Below the pieces are notes generated by a model. It did no database searches, was not told the origin of the DNA, and saw nothing but the letters and a program-made list of their open reading frames with translations. The position numbers and the translations under genes were made by a program. Source: Marinicella gelatinilytica (GTDB lineage Bacteria > Pseudomonadota > Gammaproteobacteria > Xanthomonadales > Marinicellaceae). From it: a stretch of DNA of 64,000 nucleotides. Shown here one piece after another: positions 1 to 8,065 of this stretch (the stretch's first letter is position 1; each line of letters starts with the position of its first letter). The stretch lies in assembly GCF_026410405.1 (NCBI RefSeq), contig NZ_JAPMLN010000001.1:186001-250000 (forward strand), in the 5' to 3' direction.

Positions 1-555
<555 letters not shown>

Positions 556-791
556 TCTTAGGGTATGGACACAATAGTAGGGTAAATAGATGACTCATGG
601 GTAATATTGATAGCCCTTGATATTTTATAAATTGAATACATTAAAGGTGACATAAACAGTAAAATACATAACCCAAATATCGACATGATTTTGTTCAAAC
701 ATTGTATAGATTCATGTTTTAAATTTGATTCTATAACGACAGAAACATTAAATTTTATATTACCCTAAATGGCGTGAACCAATAATTTTAT
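556..791. other. Intergenic, AT-rich, no clear signal
   Basis: 236 bases between the metal pump and the next small open frame. It is AT-rich, with TATAGA and TTATAT stretches but no promoter with both boxes well placed and no terminator hairpin that I can support. Confidence 0.4.
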
Positions 792-1073
792 ATGATTGCC
801 TCAAATAAATTTAATGTTTTCCTGTGCCTGGCTGTTCTATCATTTACGGCGGCATCTGAAGAGAAACCATATTTTTCTGACCATGTGACGGGAATTCAGG
901 CAGTCACTTCTCTTCACCATGAAAATAATAATGATGATTTAGATCTTTGTTTATTAAAACCTGCCAAGAAAGTTTCACACGTATATTGCCAGGATCAGTA
1001 TTATTTTCAGAATTCTAAGCAAAAATTTTTCAGCTACCTCCCTAAATCCCCTCGGGGACCTCCGGTTATTTAA
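792..1073 (+). CDS. Small putative secreted protein, unknown function
   Basis: A 93-residue frame starting MIASNKFNVFLCLAVLSFTAAS, which looks like a signal peptide of about 21 residues, followed by a short acidic/His-containing stretch (HHENNNDD), two cysteines (LCLLKP, VYCQDQ) and a proline-rich end (SPRGPPVI). No family is recognised. No clear Shine-Dalgarno precedes the ATG. It lies 236 bases after the metal pump in the same direction, and small signal-peptide proteins with proline-rich ends occur near metal-efflux operons, so a metal-related periplasmic role is possible; this is inference only. It could also be a chance frame. Confidence 0.4.
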   Translation: MIASNKFNVFLCLAVLSFTAASEEKPYFSDHVTGIQAVTSLHHENNNDDLDLCLLKPAKKVSHVYCQDQYYFQNSKQKFFSYLPKSPRGPPVI

Positions 1074-1364
1074 AGAAGTTTCTTAAAACGATCTTTAATC
1101 ATATTAATGCATTACTACTGTCATCACGATGATGTCTGCAGCGTATATGCGTACATGAGTTTAGGTGATTATTTAATGAAGATGCCTCGCTTGCTTGCTT
1201 CAATTTTCATCACTGAAATATAGGCTCTTTTTTTGAATTAACCTTATTCAGATTCAGCCATCTCAGCAATTTTCAGGCGTCAATGGCTGACGTCGAAATA
1301 ATCGACATAAACAATGGGTCATAATGACAATGACCCCAGAATTAATAGAACACCGGAGATTAAT

Positions 1365-1685
1365 ATGCTCAACCAACTTAATACATTGACCGCCACAAAT
1401 GCCTTTGTGTTTTTTATATTTGCCTTACTAATAACACAACACCTTTGCTTATTTTTTGACATTTCCAGGTTCCAAAAACACCCACTCAGTCAACTGAATT
1501 ATGTGAACGCAGGAGTACTGTCTGCGTTAATAACAACGGCAGCCTTTTACACTGTTAGGCTGTCATCAATGACACATAAAGTGATGTTAATAGCAGTCAT
1601 TGCTGTCATTTCTGCGACCACAATTACTCTGACACTACAAAGGGTCTCTGATTGGCTATTTCAGCGTAACTCAAAAACTGCCTAA
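1365..1685 (+). CDS. Small membrane protein, unknown function
   Basis: 106 residues from the ATG at 1365, chosen over an upstream in-frame ATG at 1314 because GGAG at 1354-1357 sits seven bases before it. The protein has three hydrophobic segments (about residues 11-33, 45-65 and 74-95) separated by short loops (FDISRFQKHPLSQLN; RLSSMTHK), so it is probably an inner-membrane protein with three spans. No family recognised. Good start signal, regular hydrophobic periodicity and an isolated position suggest a real single-gene unit. Confidence 0.55.
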   Translation: MLNQLNTLTATNAFVFFIFALLITQHLCLFFDISRFQKHPLSQLNYVNAGVLSALITTAAFYTVRLSSMTHKVMLIAVIAVISATTITLTLQRVSDWLFQRNSKTA

Positions 1686-1704
1686 TTGACAAATAAACAA
1701 ACAA

Positions 1705-1762
1705 ACGCAACACGCGTTTTTCGAAACAAGCCAGCTTGGGTTTTCAGGCTGGCTTATTGCGT
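1705..1762 (+). repeat. Inverted repeat downstream of small membrane protein
   Basis: AAGCCAGC (1728-1735) pairs with GCTGGCTT (1748-1755) across a 12-base loop; an outer ACGCAA (1705-1710) can pair with TTGCGT (1757-1762). No T-run follows, so it is at best a weak terminator for the gene ending at 1685. Confidence 0.4.
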
Positions 1763-1933
1763 GATAATGAAGGAATTTTAGTATTCAGTCTATTGCTGGA
1801 GATCTTAAAACTCTGACCATTGAGAGTTGTTCGAAAGTTCAGCGATCAATGGGTTTTTGGTGATAAAGGGGAGGGAAGTGACGCCTAAGAAATAGGAATG
1901 TATTTTTCTGATGTTCCGAATAAGGATGAATAA

Positions 1934-1961
1934 CCACACAAATCCCTTTGTGTGGCTTTTT
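1934..1961. terminator. Rho-independent terminator between convergent units
   Basis: CCACACAAA (1934-1942), loop TCCC, TTTGTGTGG (1947-1955), then CTTTTT. A perfect 9-bp stem followed by a T-run in the plus direction. It lies just beyond the stop of the minus-strand barrel gene (1970) and has an A-rich flank on that side, so it probably stops transcripts from both directions. Confidence 0.75.
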
Positions 1962-1969
1962 GTTGCGTT

Positions 1970-2527
1970 TTAAAACATAAAACGAAAACCAACGTTGGCG
2001 CCCAAGTCACCGTCAAGGCTTTCGAACTCCGCGGTAAAGGCATGTGCTCTGGATATTTTGAATAAGCCTTTAACACCGGCCTCAAAATAGCCGTCGTTGG
2101 CTTTATCCACTTCGGTATAGCCGGCCTTGGTGATTAATTCAAAATGAGGGTTAAAGGTGGTGCGGGTACCCACAAAAGCACCATAACTAAAACTGTCATC
2201 AAAGCGGCTTTCAAATTGTCCCAATTTGAGTTCACTGTAAAAATCCGTGATGCCGGTTAAACCGGTATGAAAACCAAGTTTTGCACCATAACGATCTAAA
2301 CCACCGCGACCACGATTTGGACTCAAGTCACTGTAGTAACCGCCCAGGTAAAAATGTCGGCTTAAATCAAAAGCACCATCAACATAAAAACCATCGGCAT
2401 GGTTACTACCGGAAAGATCCAGATAGTTATAACCTAATTCAAAATAATTATATTTAATGGCTTCTGCTGCCATGGCCGAACCGGCTGTTCCAGCCAGAAA
2501 TAGGGCACCTAATAATATTTTTCTCAT
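1970..2527 (-). CDS. Predicted outer-membrane beta-barrel protein
   Basis: 185 residues from ATG at 2527, preferred over the frame's first Met four codons upstream because GGAG lies six bases before it. A clear signal peptide (MRKILLGALFLAGTAGSAMAAEA) is followed by alternating polar/aromatic strands (FELGYNYLDLSG, HFYLGGYYSDLS, YGAKLGFHTG, FYSELKLGQF, YGAFVGTRTTF, ELITKAGYTEV, YFEAGVKGLF) and a C-terminal phenylalanine (GFRFMF), the usual barrel-assembly signal. The length and roughly eight strands suggest an OmpA/OmpX-size porin-like fold. Function unknown. It stands alone, with a terminator just behind it. Confidence 0.72.
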   Translation of the reverse strand: MRKILLGALFLAGTAGSAMAAEAIKYNYFELGYNYLDLSGSNHADGFYVDGAFDLSRHFYLGGYYSDLSPNRGRGGLDRYGAKLGFHTGLTGITDFYSELKLGQFESRFDDSFSYGAFVGTRTTFNPHFELITKAGYTEVDKANDGYFEAGVKGLFKISRAHAFTAEFESLDGDLGANVGFRFMF

Positions 2528-2692
2528 TTCGCACTCCAATTTAATTAAATTAAGATATGAGATAACCTCTCATTGTCGGCGGCATTATAGGCATTTCAGT
2601 CTGAACAATCAGTGAACTGTTTTGAATTATTCCAGATCCGCTACGTATAGACCTTTAATTATGATTAAGAAATACTGATGAGATTTTAGGGT

Positions 2693-3121
2693 TTAAGGTA
2701 TAGACCATACAATATTTCCTGAACTGAGTTGATAGTAGGCATTATTTCCGTCTTTATAACCGATACTATTTCCTGCTGAGTACAAGCTATATACCGACGT
2801 TTTAGGGTCATAGTTATAGCCATATTCGACACCCCATGGGTCAGTTAAATGTTCTATATTTATAAATGGGTCCATCCAGGGTTTTTTAATTGGTGTGTGT
2901 AATTCTGAAAGGCTATTAGGATAAGTCCCGGTTATAAATTTATATTGAGCCAAAATTTGATCAACTTTTCTTAAACCTTTGGATGATTGAACATGTTTAT
3001 CTTTCTCTGGATTAGGGTGATAAGTCATGATGCATGCAGTGCTGTAAAGAAACCAAACACATAATATGATGACGATCATAAATATAGAGACAACGTAAGC
3101 GAATATTTTTGATTTGCTCAT
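2693..3121 (-). CDS. Orphan GspG-like (type II secretion pseudopilin fold) protein
   Basis: 142 residues. An N-terminal membrane anchor (about residues 9-28) precedes a soluble domain. The part from 'RKVDQILAQYKFITGTYPNSLSEL' to 'DPWGVEYGYNYDPKTSVYSLYSAG' resembles the C-terminal part of the major pseudopilin GspG: a helix, then the P-x-S/L segment, then the DPWG-x-x-Y strand and the glycine-rich Y-x-L-x-S-x-G region that binds calcium in GspG. It lacks the FTLIE-type prepilin cleavage site; instead the short N-terminus is MSKSKIFAYVVS. No other secretion gene is nearby. So it is a GspG-domain membrane protein of unknown role rather than a canonical pseudopilin. Confidence 0.6.
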   Translation of the reverse strand: MSKSKIFAYVVSIFMIVIILCVWFLYSTACIMTYHPNPEKDKHVQSSKGLRKVDQILAQYKFITGTYPNSLSELHTPIKKPWMDPFINIEHLTDPWGVEYGYNYDPKTSVYSLYSAGNSIGYKDGNNAYYQLSSGNIVWSIP

Positions 3122-3199
3122 TATGAGTTTTTAGGGGTGTTAGCAAATACTGACTCATGCAATTAGCTTTAGTTCAATATTGAGCATTACAAATATGCG

Positions 3200-3215
3200 C
3201 ATAATATATATTATG
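3200..3215. repeat. 16-bp perfect AT palindrome
   Basis: CATAATATATATTATG reads the same on both strands. It sits in the 213-base AT-rich gap between the GspG-like gene and ribA. It could be a regulator site or simply AT-rich sequence. Confidence 0.3.
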
Positions 3216-3334
3216 TTAAATTATAGATGGATTTATGGTTAATGTATTTTCTTAGGTAAATGGGATAAACCATTATCATTAAACGATATATTTAAACTTA
3301 ATGTAAATTATAGGCCTATTTTGGATATGGCGGA

Positions 3335-3913
3335 TTAATCCAGGTGTTTAAATCGGTTTCTTTTGGTGTCGATGTAGCGTTTGTTGTGGGGATTGTGGCC
3401 GACGTGTAAGGGAATGCGTTTGTGTACGCTGATGCCTTGAGATTCTAAGGCCTCTATTTTTTCTGGGTTATTGGTCATGAGATCGACCTGTTTGATGTTG
3501 AGATGGGCGAAGACCTCTTTGAGCATGCCGTAGTCGCGGCTGTCAGCGGCGTGACCTAGTTTGATGTTGGCGTCGAAGGTGTCCATGCCTTGATCTTGGA
3601 GTTGGTAGGCTTTGATTTTTTCAGTGAGTCCGATGCCCCGACCTTCCTGACGCAGATAGATTAAGACGCCCTGTCCGGCTTTTTGGATGGCTTGCATGGC
3701 GTGTGCCAGTTGTGGTCCGCAATCACAGCGTAAACTGAATAAACCATCTCCTGTGAGGCACTCAGAATGAATTCTGGTGAGGACAACATCACTTTCAGAC
3801 AAGCTGCCCATTACCAAGGCCAGATGTTCCTGTCCATCGTCTTCAAATACATGAACCTGAAATGTGCCGAATTCTGTGGGTAATTCAGCTTGTGAGATAA
3901 ATCGTAAGCTCAT
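3335..3913 (-). CDS. ribA: GTP cyclohydrolase II
   Basis: 192 residues, the usual length of stand-alone RibA. It opens the imidazole ring of GTP, releasing formate and pyrophosphate, the first step of the pyrimidine branch of riboflavin synthesis. Zinc ligands are visible as Cys52, Cys63 and Cys65 in SECLTGDGLFSLRCDCG; the catalytic loop is LRQEGRGIGL (87-96), and TNNPEKIEALESQGI near residue 147 is the conserved C-terminal GTP-contact region. The start overlaps the ribH stop by four bases (ATGA), so it is the last gene of the rib operon. Its presence supplies the activity that the degenerate second half of the upstream RibBX appears to lack. Confidence 0.96.
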   Translation of the reverse strand: MSLRFISQAELPTEFGTFQVHVFEDDGQEHLALVMGSLSESDVVLTRIHSECLTGDGLFSLRCDCGPQLAHAMQAIQKAGQGVLIYLRQEGRGIGLTEKIKAYQLQDQGMDTFDANIKLGHAADSRDYGMLKEVFAHLNIKQVDLMTNNPEKIEALESQGISVHKRIPLHVGHNPHNKRYIDTKRNRFKHLD

Positions 3914-4344
3914 CGTTGGATGGTTTTTTTCAATTCAAGTAAGCTCACCACGGCATGAGCGGCTTCGTTGCCTTTGTTATGTTTGCCCATGGATTCATCG
4001 GCAGACGATCTGGCCAATGCCTGGTTTTCATTTTCAACGGTTAAAATGCCATTGCCGATGGGTATGTTGTGTCTCAACGAAACATCCATCAGTCCGCGGG
4101 CACTTTCCTGGCAAACATAGTCAAAATGGGCCGTTTCGCCGCGAATCACTGCCCCCAGGGCAATTAAACCGTCAAATTGTTCGGTTTCGGCCAGCATTTG
4201 GCAAGCGAGCGGTATTTCTAAGGCCCCGGCGACTTCAAAGTACTGAAAGTCGATGTTTTTACCGGATAGATAGCGGGTGGCACCCTCATATAAGCCATCG
4301 ATAATGTGTTTGTAGTAGGGCGCCAATACGATGCCAATATTCAT
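3910..4344 (-). CDS. ribH: 6,7-dimethyl-8-ribityllumazine synthase
   Basis: 144 residues, slightly shorter than E. coli RibH. It condenses 5-amino-6-ribitylaminouracil with dihydroxybutanone phosphate to make lumazine, the substrate of RibE. The signature GAVIRGETAHFDYV (about 64-77) carries the catalytic-loop histidine His73. GNGILTVENENQA and NKGNEAA further on match the usual substrate-binding and helix segments. It starts two bases after the ribBX stop and overlaps ribA by four bases, so translation is probably coupled. Confidence 0.95.
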   Translation of the reverse strand: MNIGIVLAPYYKHIIDGLYEGATRYLSGKNIDFQYFEVAGALEIPLACQMLAETEQFDGLIALGAVIRGETAHFDYVCQESARGLMDVSLRHNIPIGNGILTVENENQALARSSADESMGKHNKGNEAAHAVVSLLELKKTIQR

Positions 4345-4346
4345 AA

Positions 4347-5438
4347 TTATTTCTCGTAAGTAAGGTATTCACAAATCGTTAATCCAAAACCAGATAAGGC
4401 GGGATAACGGGCTTCAGGGCTCATGAGTTGCATTTCGCCAACGTTTAAATCTTTCAGAATTTGGGAGCCGACACCGACATTTTGGTACACTGATTCTCGT
4501 TTTTTCTGATGATTGAATTGATCATCGATATCAATCGGTACGGATTCATTGCTGTTAAGAATCACCAACACGCCCTCGCCCCGATCTGCGATGGTTTTCA
4601 TCGCCCGTTGTGCCGTCCAGTAATTATCATTTGAGTCAAGACCGCGTAATTCACGGAAAAAATGACCAAATTGAACCCGCACCGGTACTGGTTTATCCGC
4701 CTGTAAATCACCGCGATAAAAGGCCAGGTGTTCACAATTGGCAATGGCATCACGGTATTTCTTGACCTTAAAAGAACCCCATTGAGTATCATAACTAAAT
4801 TCATCTTCCACCGTTACCGTGGTTTCATTCATGGAACGGTATTCAATTAAATCAGCGATGGTACCGATTTTAATGTCATGCTGCCTGGCAAATTTTACCA
4901 AGTCATCCCGTCGCGCCATGGAACCGTCTTCATTCATGATTTCCACAATCACTGCGGCCGGTGTGCGACCGGACAACAGTGCCATATCACAACCGGCTTC
5001 GGTATGCCCTGCTCTCGACAACACCCCGCCCGGCTCTGCCATTAGCGGAAAGATATGTCCCGGCATCACCAGATCTTCGGGCTTGGCATTGACTTCGACC
5101 GCATCAATGATGGTTTTATAACGGTCATAGGCTGAAATGCCGGTGGTAATGCCATGCGCCGCATCAATCGACACGGTGAAATTGGTCGCCAATTGTGCGG
5201 TATTTTCATGCACCATCAGCGGTAATTTAAGCTGTTCACATTTTTCCCGGGTCAAGGTCAAACAAATAAGTCCACGGGCATGCTTGGTCATGAAATTAAC
5301 CACTTCCGGGGTGATGGCATTGGCGGCGATGATAAGATCACCTTCATTTTCGCGTTCTTCATCATCCATCATGATGATCATTTTGCCGGCTTTAATGTCT
5401 TCGATTAATTCGGCAGTGCTATTAAGTTCTAATGGCAT
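4347..5438 (-). CDS. ribBX: 3,4-dihydroxy-2-butanone 4-phosphate synthase with degenerate GTP cyclohydrolase II domain (RibBX type)
   Basis: 363 residues. Residues 1-200 are a complete RibB: DDEERENEGD (25-34) with the acidic metal ligands, HARGLICLTLT, TGISAYDRYKTI, PGHIFPL with His128 and AGHTEAG with His145. They convert ribulose-5-phosphate to the four-carbon riboflavin precursor. Residues from about 209 have the length and outline of GTP cyclohydrolase II (FGHFFRELRGLD, ADRGEGVLVIL, VGVGSQILKDLNV) but no zinc-binding C-x-C pair and no RQEGRGIG loop, so that half is probably inactive as a cyclohydrolase. This matches the RibBX variant known in Proteobacteria. Good upstream AGGTGA; three bases after ribE. 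Confidence 0.94.
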   Translation of the reverse strand: MPLELNSTAELIEDIKAGKMIIMMDDEERENEGDLIIAANAITPEVVNFMTKHARGLICLTLTREKCEQLKLPLMVHENTAQLATNFTVSIDAAHGITTGISAYDRYKTIIDAVEVNAKPEDLVMPGHIFPLMAEPGGVLSRAGHTEAGCDMALLSGRTPAAVIVEIMNEDGSMARRDDLVKFARQHDIKIGTIADLIEYRSMNETTVTVEDEFSYDTQWGSFKVKKYRDAIANCEHLAFYRGDLQADKPVPVRVQFGHFFRELRGLDSNDNYWTAQRAMKTIADRGEGVLVILNSNESVPIDIDDQFNHQKKRESVYQNVGVGSQILKDLNVGEMQLMSPEARYPALSGFGLTICEYLTYEK

Positions 5439-5441
5439 TTT

Positions 5442-6044
5442 TCACCTATTATAATATTGCAGCATTTTGTCTGCATATCGTGCCATGGTATCGATTTCAA
5501 AATTGACCTGGTGGTTAACTTGAATCGAATCCAGATTGGTGGCTTCGAGGGTATGGGGGATGAGGTTAACGGTAAATTGATCACCGTTTACTTCGTTAAC
5601 GGTTAAGCTTACACCATTCAGTGTAATCGAGCCTTTTGGCACCACAAAACGTTCAAATCCCGGGGGTAATTGAAAAGTAAACACTTCGCTGCGGGCTTCA
5701 GATTCTCGCTTAACACAGGTGGCCAGGCCATCCACATGACCGCTGACCAAATGTCCACCCAAAGGCGTTTGTAAGGTCAGGGCCGGTTCAATATTGACCG
5801 CAGTGCCCGGTTGCCAGGCCTTGACCGATGTTTTACGCACGGTTTCCATGGATACATCCACCGCCACCACATCGTCGCGACGATCCACCACGGTTAAACA
5901 CACCCCATCCATGGCTATGGAATCTCCGATTTGAATGCGTTCATAATCGGCCAATGCGGTATTAATGTGAAACCGTAGGTCGCCCTGGTCTTGGCTGTTG
6001 TGCTCGATGACTTCACCGATGCTTTGTATAATTCCGGTAAACAT
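5442..6044 (-). CDS. ribE: Riboflavin synthase
   Basis: 200 residues, close to the ~210 of the family (called ribC in E. coli). It dismutates two lumazine molecules into riboflavin and the uracil precursor, as a trimer. The two tandem lumazine-binding repeats are visible: the N-terminal MFTGIIQSIGEV with GDSIAMDGVCLTVV, and the second with PKGSITLNGVSLTVNEV and FTVNLIPHTLEATNL. GGHLVSGHVDG lies between. It starts one base after the ribD stop and is the second gene of the operon. Confidence 0.96.
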   Translation of the reverse strand: MFTGIIQSIGEVIEHNSQDQGDLRFHINTALADYERIQIGDSIAMDGVCLTVVDRRDDVVAVDVSMETVRKTSVKAWQPGTAVNIEPALTLQTPLGGHLVSGHVDGLATCVKRESEARSEVFTFQLPPGFERFVVPKGSITLNGVSLTVNEVNGDQFTVNLIPHTLEATNLDSIQVNHQVNFEIDTMARYADKMLQYYNR

Positions 6045-6045
6045 A

Positions 6046-7167
6046 TTATTTTAAGGACGCACGAAGGCGCCAGTCTTGGCCAAAAGCCTGCATTGAGATT
6101 GTGACGATATGGAGTCTGTTGGCCATTTTATCAATATGAAAATTCAATAAAGGTCGTCCTGAAGCACCCATCAGCACCGGTGCGGTATAAATCACCAGTT
6201 CATCCACCAATTTAGCTTCAACAAAAGCCCCCGATAAAGTCGCTCCGGCTTCCACCAGCACCTCATTGATGCCCAGCTCGCCCAGATAATGTAACACCGC
6301 GGCTAAGTCCACACGTTGATTTGTTCCCGGCATGGATTGTACGGTACATCCGGTTTCGCGAAAAGCCTGTATACGTTCCTGTGACGCGTTTGCACACACC
6401 AGTAACACCGGTTGCTGCTGCAAAATTGTGGCATTAAGGGGTGTTCGTAATTGGCTGTCAATAATCACCCGCAATGGCTGTTGCTCATTAAAAAAGTGTG
6501 GTTTGCTGTAATCTTTTTCCGGTAATGCCTCAGGCCGTACGGTTAAGCGGCAATCATCCTGAATCACTGTTTCCACACCAGTGATAATGGCACCGCTGCG
6601 TGCCCGCCAATGTTGAACATCACGTCTGGCCGCTTCACCGGTAATCCAATAACTTTCACCACTGGCCATGGCTGTGCGGCCATCAAGGGATTGAGCCAAT
6701 TTGCAACGCACCAAGGGTATTTTTTCACGCATACGTTTAAAAAATCCCGCATTCAAATCGTCGCCCAGTTCTGATAAAACGCCGGTGGTCACATCGATAC
6801 CGGCCTCTTTAAGCTGTTGTAAACCCTGGCCACCGACCAAACCATTGGGATCGGTATTGGCCACCACCACCCGCGCCACACCGGCATCAATCAACGCCTG
6901 ACTGCATGGCGGTGTTTTGCCGTGATGACAACAAGGTTCTAAGGTGACATAAGCGGTACTGCCTTTGGCCCGTTCACCGGCCTGTTGTAAAGCGTAGATT
7001 TCCGCATGGGATTCGCCCGGGCGTAAATGAAAACCTTCGCCTATAATTGAACCATCTTTGACCAAGACACAGCCGACTCGCGGATTTTCGCCGGTGGTGA
7101 ACAGGCCTTGTTCAGCCAATTCAAAGGCTTTTTCCATGTATTTTAAATCTTCGCGCTTGTGATTCAT
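6046..7167 (-). CDS. ribD: Bifunctional pyrimidine deaminase / reductase
   Basis: Start set at the ATG at 7167 (373 residues), because the frame's further upstream codons run into the divergent nadC start and the family begins with a short D-x-x-Y-M-x-x-A-x-x-L-A segment, seen here as DLKYMEKAFELAEQG. The N-terminal deaminase has zinc ligands His54, Cys79 and Cys88 and catalytic Glu56 (HAEIYAL; LEPCCHHGKTPPC). The C-terminal reductase has RCKLAQSLDGRTA, SGAIITGVETVIQDD and VEAGATLSGAF. It performs steps two and three of the ring branch of riboflavin synthesis. First gene of the rib operon; no FMN riboswitch fits in the 70-base gap upstream. Confidence 0.95.
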   Translation of the reverse strand: MNHKREDLKYMEKAFELAEQGLFTTGENPRVGCVLVKDGSIIGEGFHLRPGESHAEIYALQQAGERAKGSTAYVTLEPCCHHGKTPPCSQALIDAGVARVVVANTDPNGLVGGQGLQQLKEAGIDVTTGVLSELGDDLNAGFFKRMREKIPLVRCKLAQSLDGRTAMASGESYWITGEAARRDVQHWRARSGAIITGVETVIQDDCRLTVRPEALPEKDYSKPHFFNEQQPLRVIIDSQLRTPLNATILQQQPVLLVCANASQERIQAFRETGCTVQSMPGTNQRVDLAAVLHYLGELGINEVLVEAGATLSGAFVEAKLVDELVIYTAPVLMGASGRPLLNFHIDKMANRLHIVTISMQAFGQDWRLRASLK

Positions 7168-7185
7168 GGCGTGCTTTACGATAAT
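7157..7185 (+). promoter_or_regulatory. Candidate promoter for nadC operon
   Basis: TTGTGA (7157-7162), a 17-base spacer and GATAAT (7180-7185) on the plus strand, about 50 bases before the nadC ATG and partly inside the first codons of ribD. Facing it, on the minus strand, TGTTAAAAT (7219-7211) could be an extended -10 for ribD, without a good -35. Pattern match only. Confidence 0.35.
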
Positions 7186-7237
7186 GTGCTGACTTGGCCG
7201 AAAGGCCGTTATTTTAACAGGAATTGGATTAAAGACC

Positions 7238-8065
7238 ATGAATCCCACGCTTTATCGACCGATTATTGCCAACGCGTTGGCTGAAGACATTCACCATCAA
7301 GACATCACCGGTGAAGGCATCTTTACTCAACAGGATCAATGCCATGCGAAATTAATCGCGAAGGAAAATGGCATCGCCGCCGGTTTGGCGGTCTTTAAGG
7401 AAACTTTTTTACTGCAAGATTCGTGTATTCAGGTCGAATTAAAAATAAATGACGGGGATCAGGTGACGGTTAAAGAAGTGGTGGCGATAATTTCCGGGCC
7501 CACGCAATCAGTCCTGGCCGCAGAACGGGTGGCTTTAAATTTATTGCAACGCATGAGCGGCATTGCCAGCTTAACCCGGCAATTTGTGGATTTGTGTGAA
7601 GGTAAAAGCCATATTTTAGACACCCGCAAAACCGCACCGAATTTACGTATCTTAGATAAATGGGCGGTGCGCTTGGGTGGCGGTATGAACCATCGCATGG
7701 GTTTATATGACATGGCCATGCTCAAAGAAAATCACATCAAAGCCGCCGGCGGTATTGCAGCGGCGGTGAATAAACTCCGTGATTTTCACCATGATGCGAT
7801 TTTGATTGAAGTTGAAGTCACCAATTTAGACGAACTCAAACAAGCGCTGGCCTGTGATGTTTATCGCATTATGCTCGATAATATGTCCAATGACATGATG
7901 CGCGAAGCGGTGGCCCTCAGTGACGGCAAAACACCCTTAGAAGCCTCAGGCAACGTGAATTTAGACACAGTCGCCGGGATTGCCGCCACCGGTGTGGATT
8001 TTATCTCGGTGGGTGCCCTCACCCACTCGGTTAAAGCCCTCGATTTCAGCTTATTGGTGGTTTAA
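7238..8065 (+). CDS. nadC: Nicotinate-nucleotide pyrophosphorylase (quinolinate phosphoribosyltransferase)
   Basis: 275 residues. It transfers phosphoribose from PRPP to quinolinate and decarboxylates it, giving nicotinate mononucleotide in de novo NAD synthesis. Recognisable motifs are ERVALNLLQRMSGIAS, ILDTRKTAPNLR followed by DKWAVRLGGGMNHRMGL, MLKENHI (catalytic Lys/Glu) and the C-terminal LEASGNVNLD and GVDFISVGALTHS. Diverges from ribD with a 70-base gap. nadE starts at the base after its stop, so the two are co-transcribed. nadA and nadB are not in the window. Confidence 0.96.
   Translation: MNPTLYRPIIANALAEDIHHQDITGEGIFTQQDQCHAKLIAKENGIAAGLAVFKETFLLQDSCIQVELKINDGDQVTVKEVVAIISGPTQSVLAAERVALNLLQRMSGIASLTRQFVDLCEGKSHILDTRKTAPNLRILDKWAVRLGGGMNHRMGLYDMAMLKENHIKAAGGIAAAVNKLRDFHHDAILIEVEVTNLDELKQALACDVYRIMLDNMSNDMMREAVALSDGKTPLEASGNVNLDTVAGIAATGVDFISVGALTHSVKALDFSLLVV

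Noticed and set aside
3864-5454. Plus-strand frames across ribH and ribBX
   Set aside because: They are opposite strand shadows of conserved rib genes, without start signals.
7168-7237. FMN riboswitch upstream of ribD
   Set aside because: The spacer is only 70 bases and holds no conserved RFN-element blocks.
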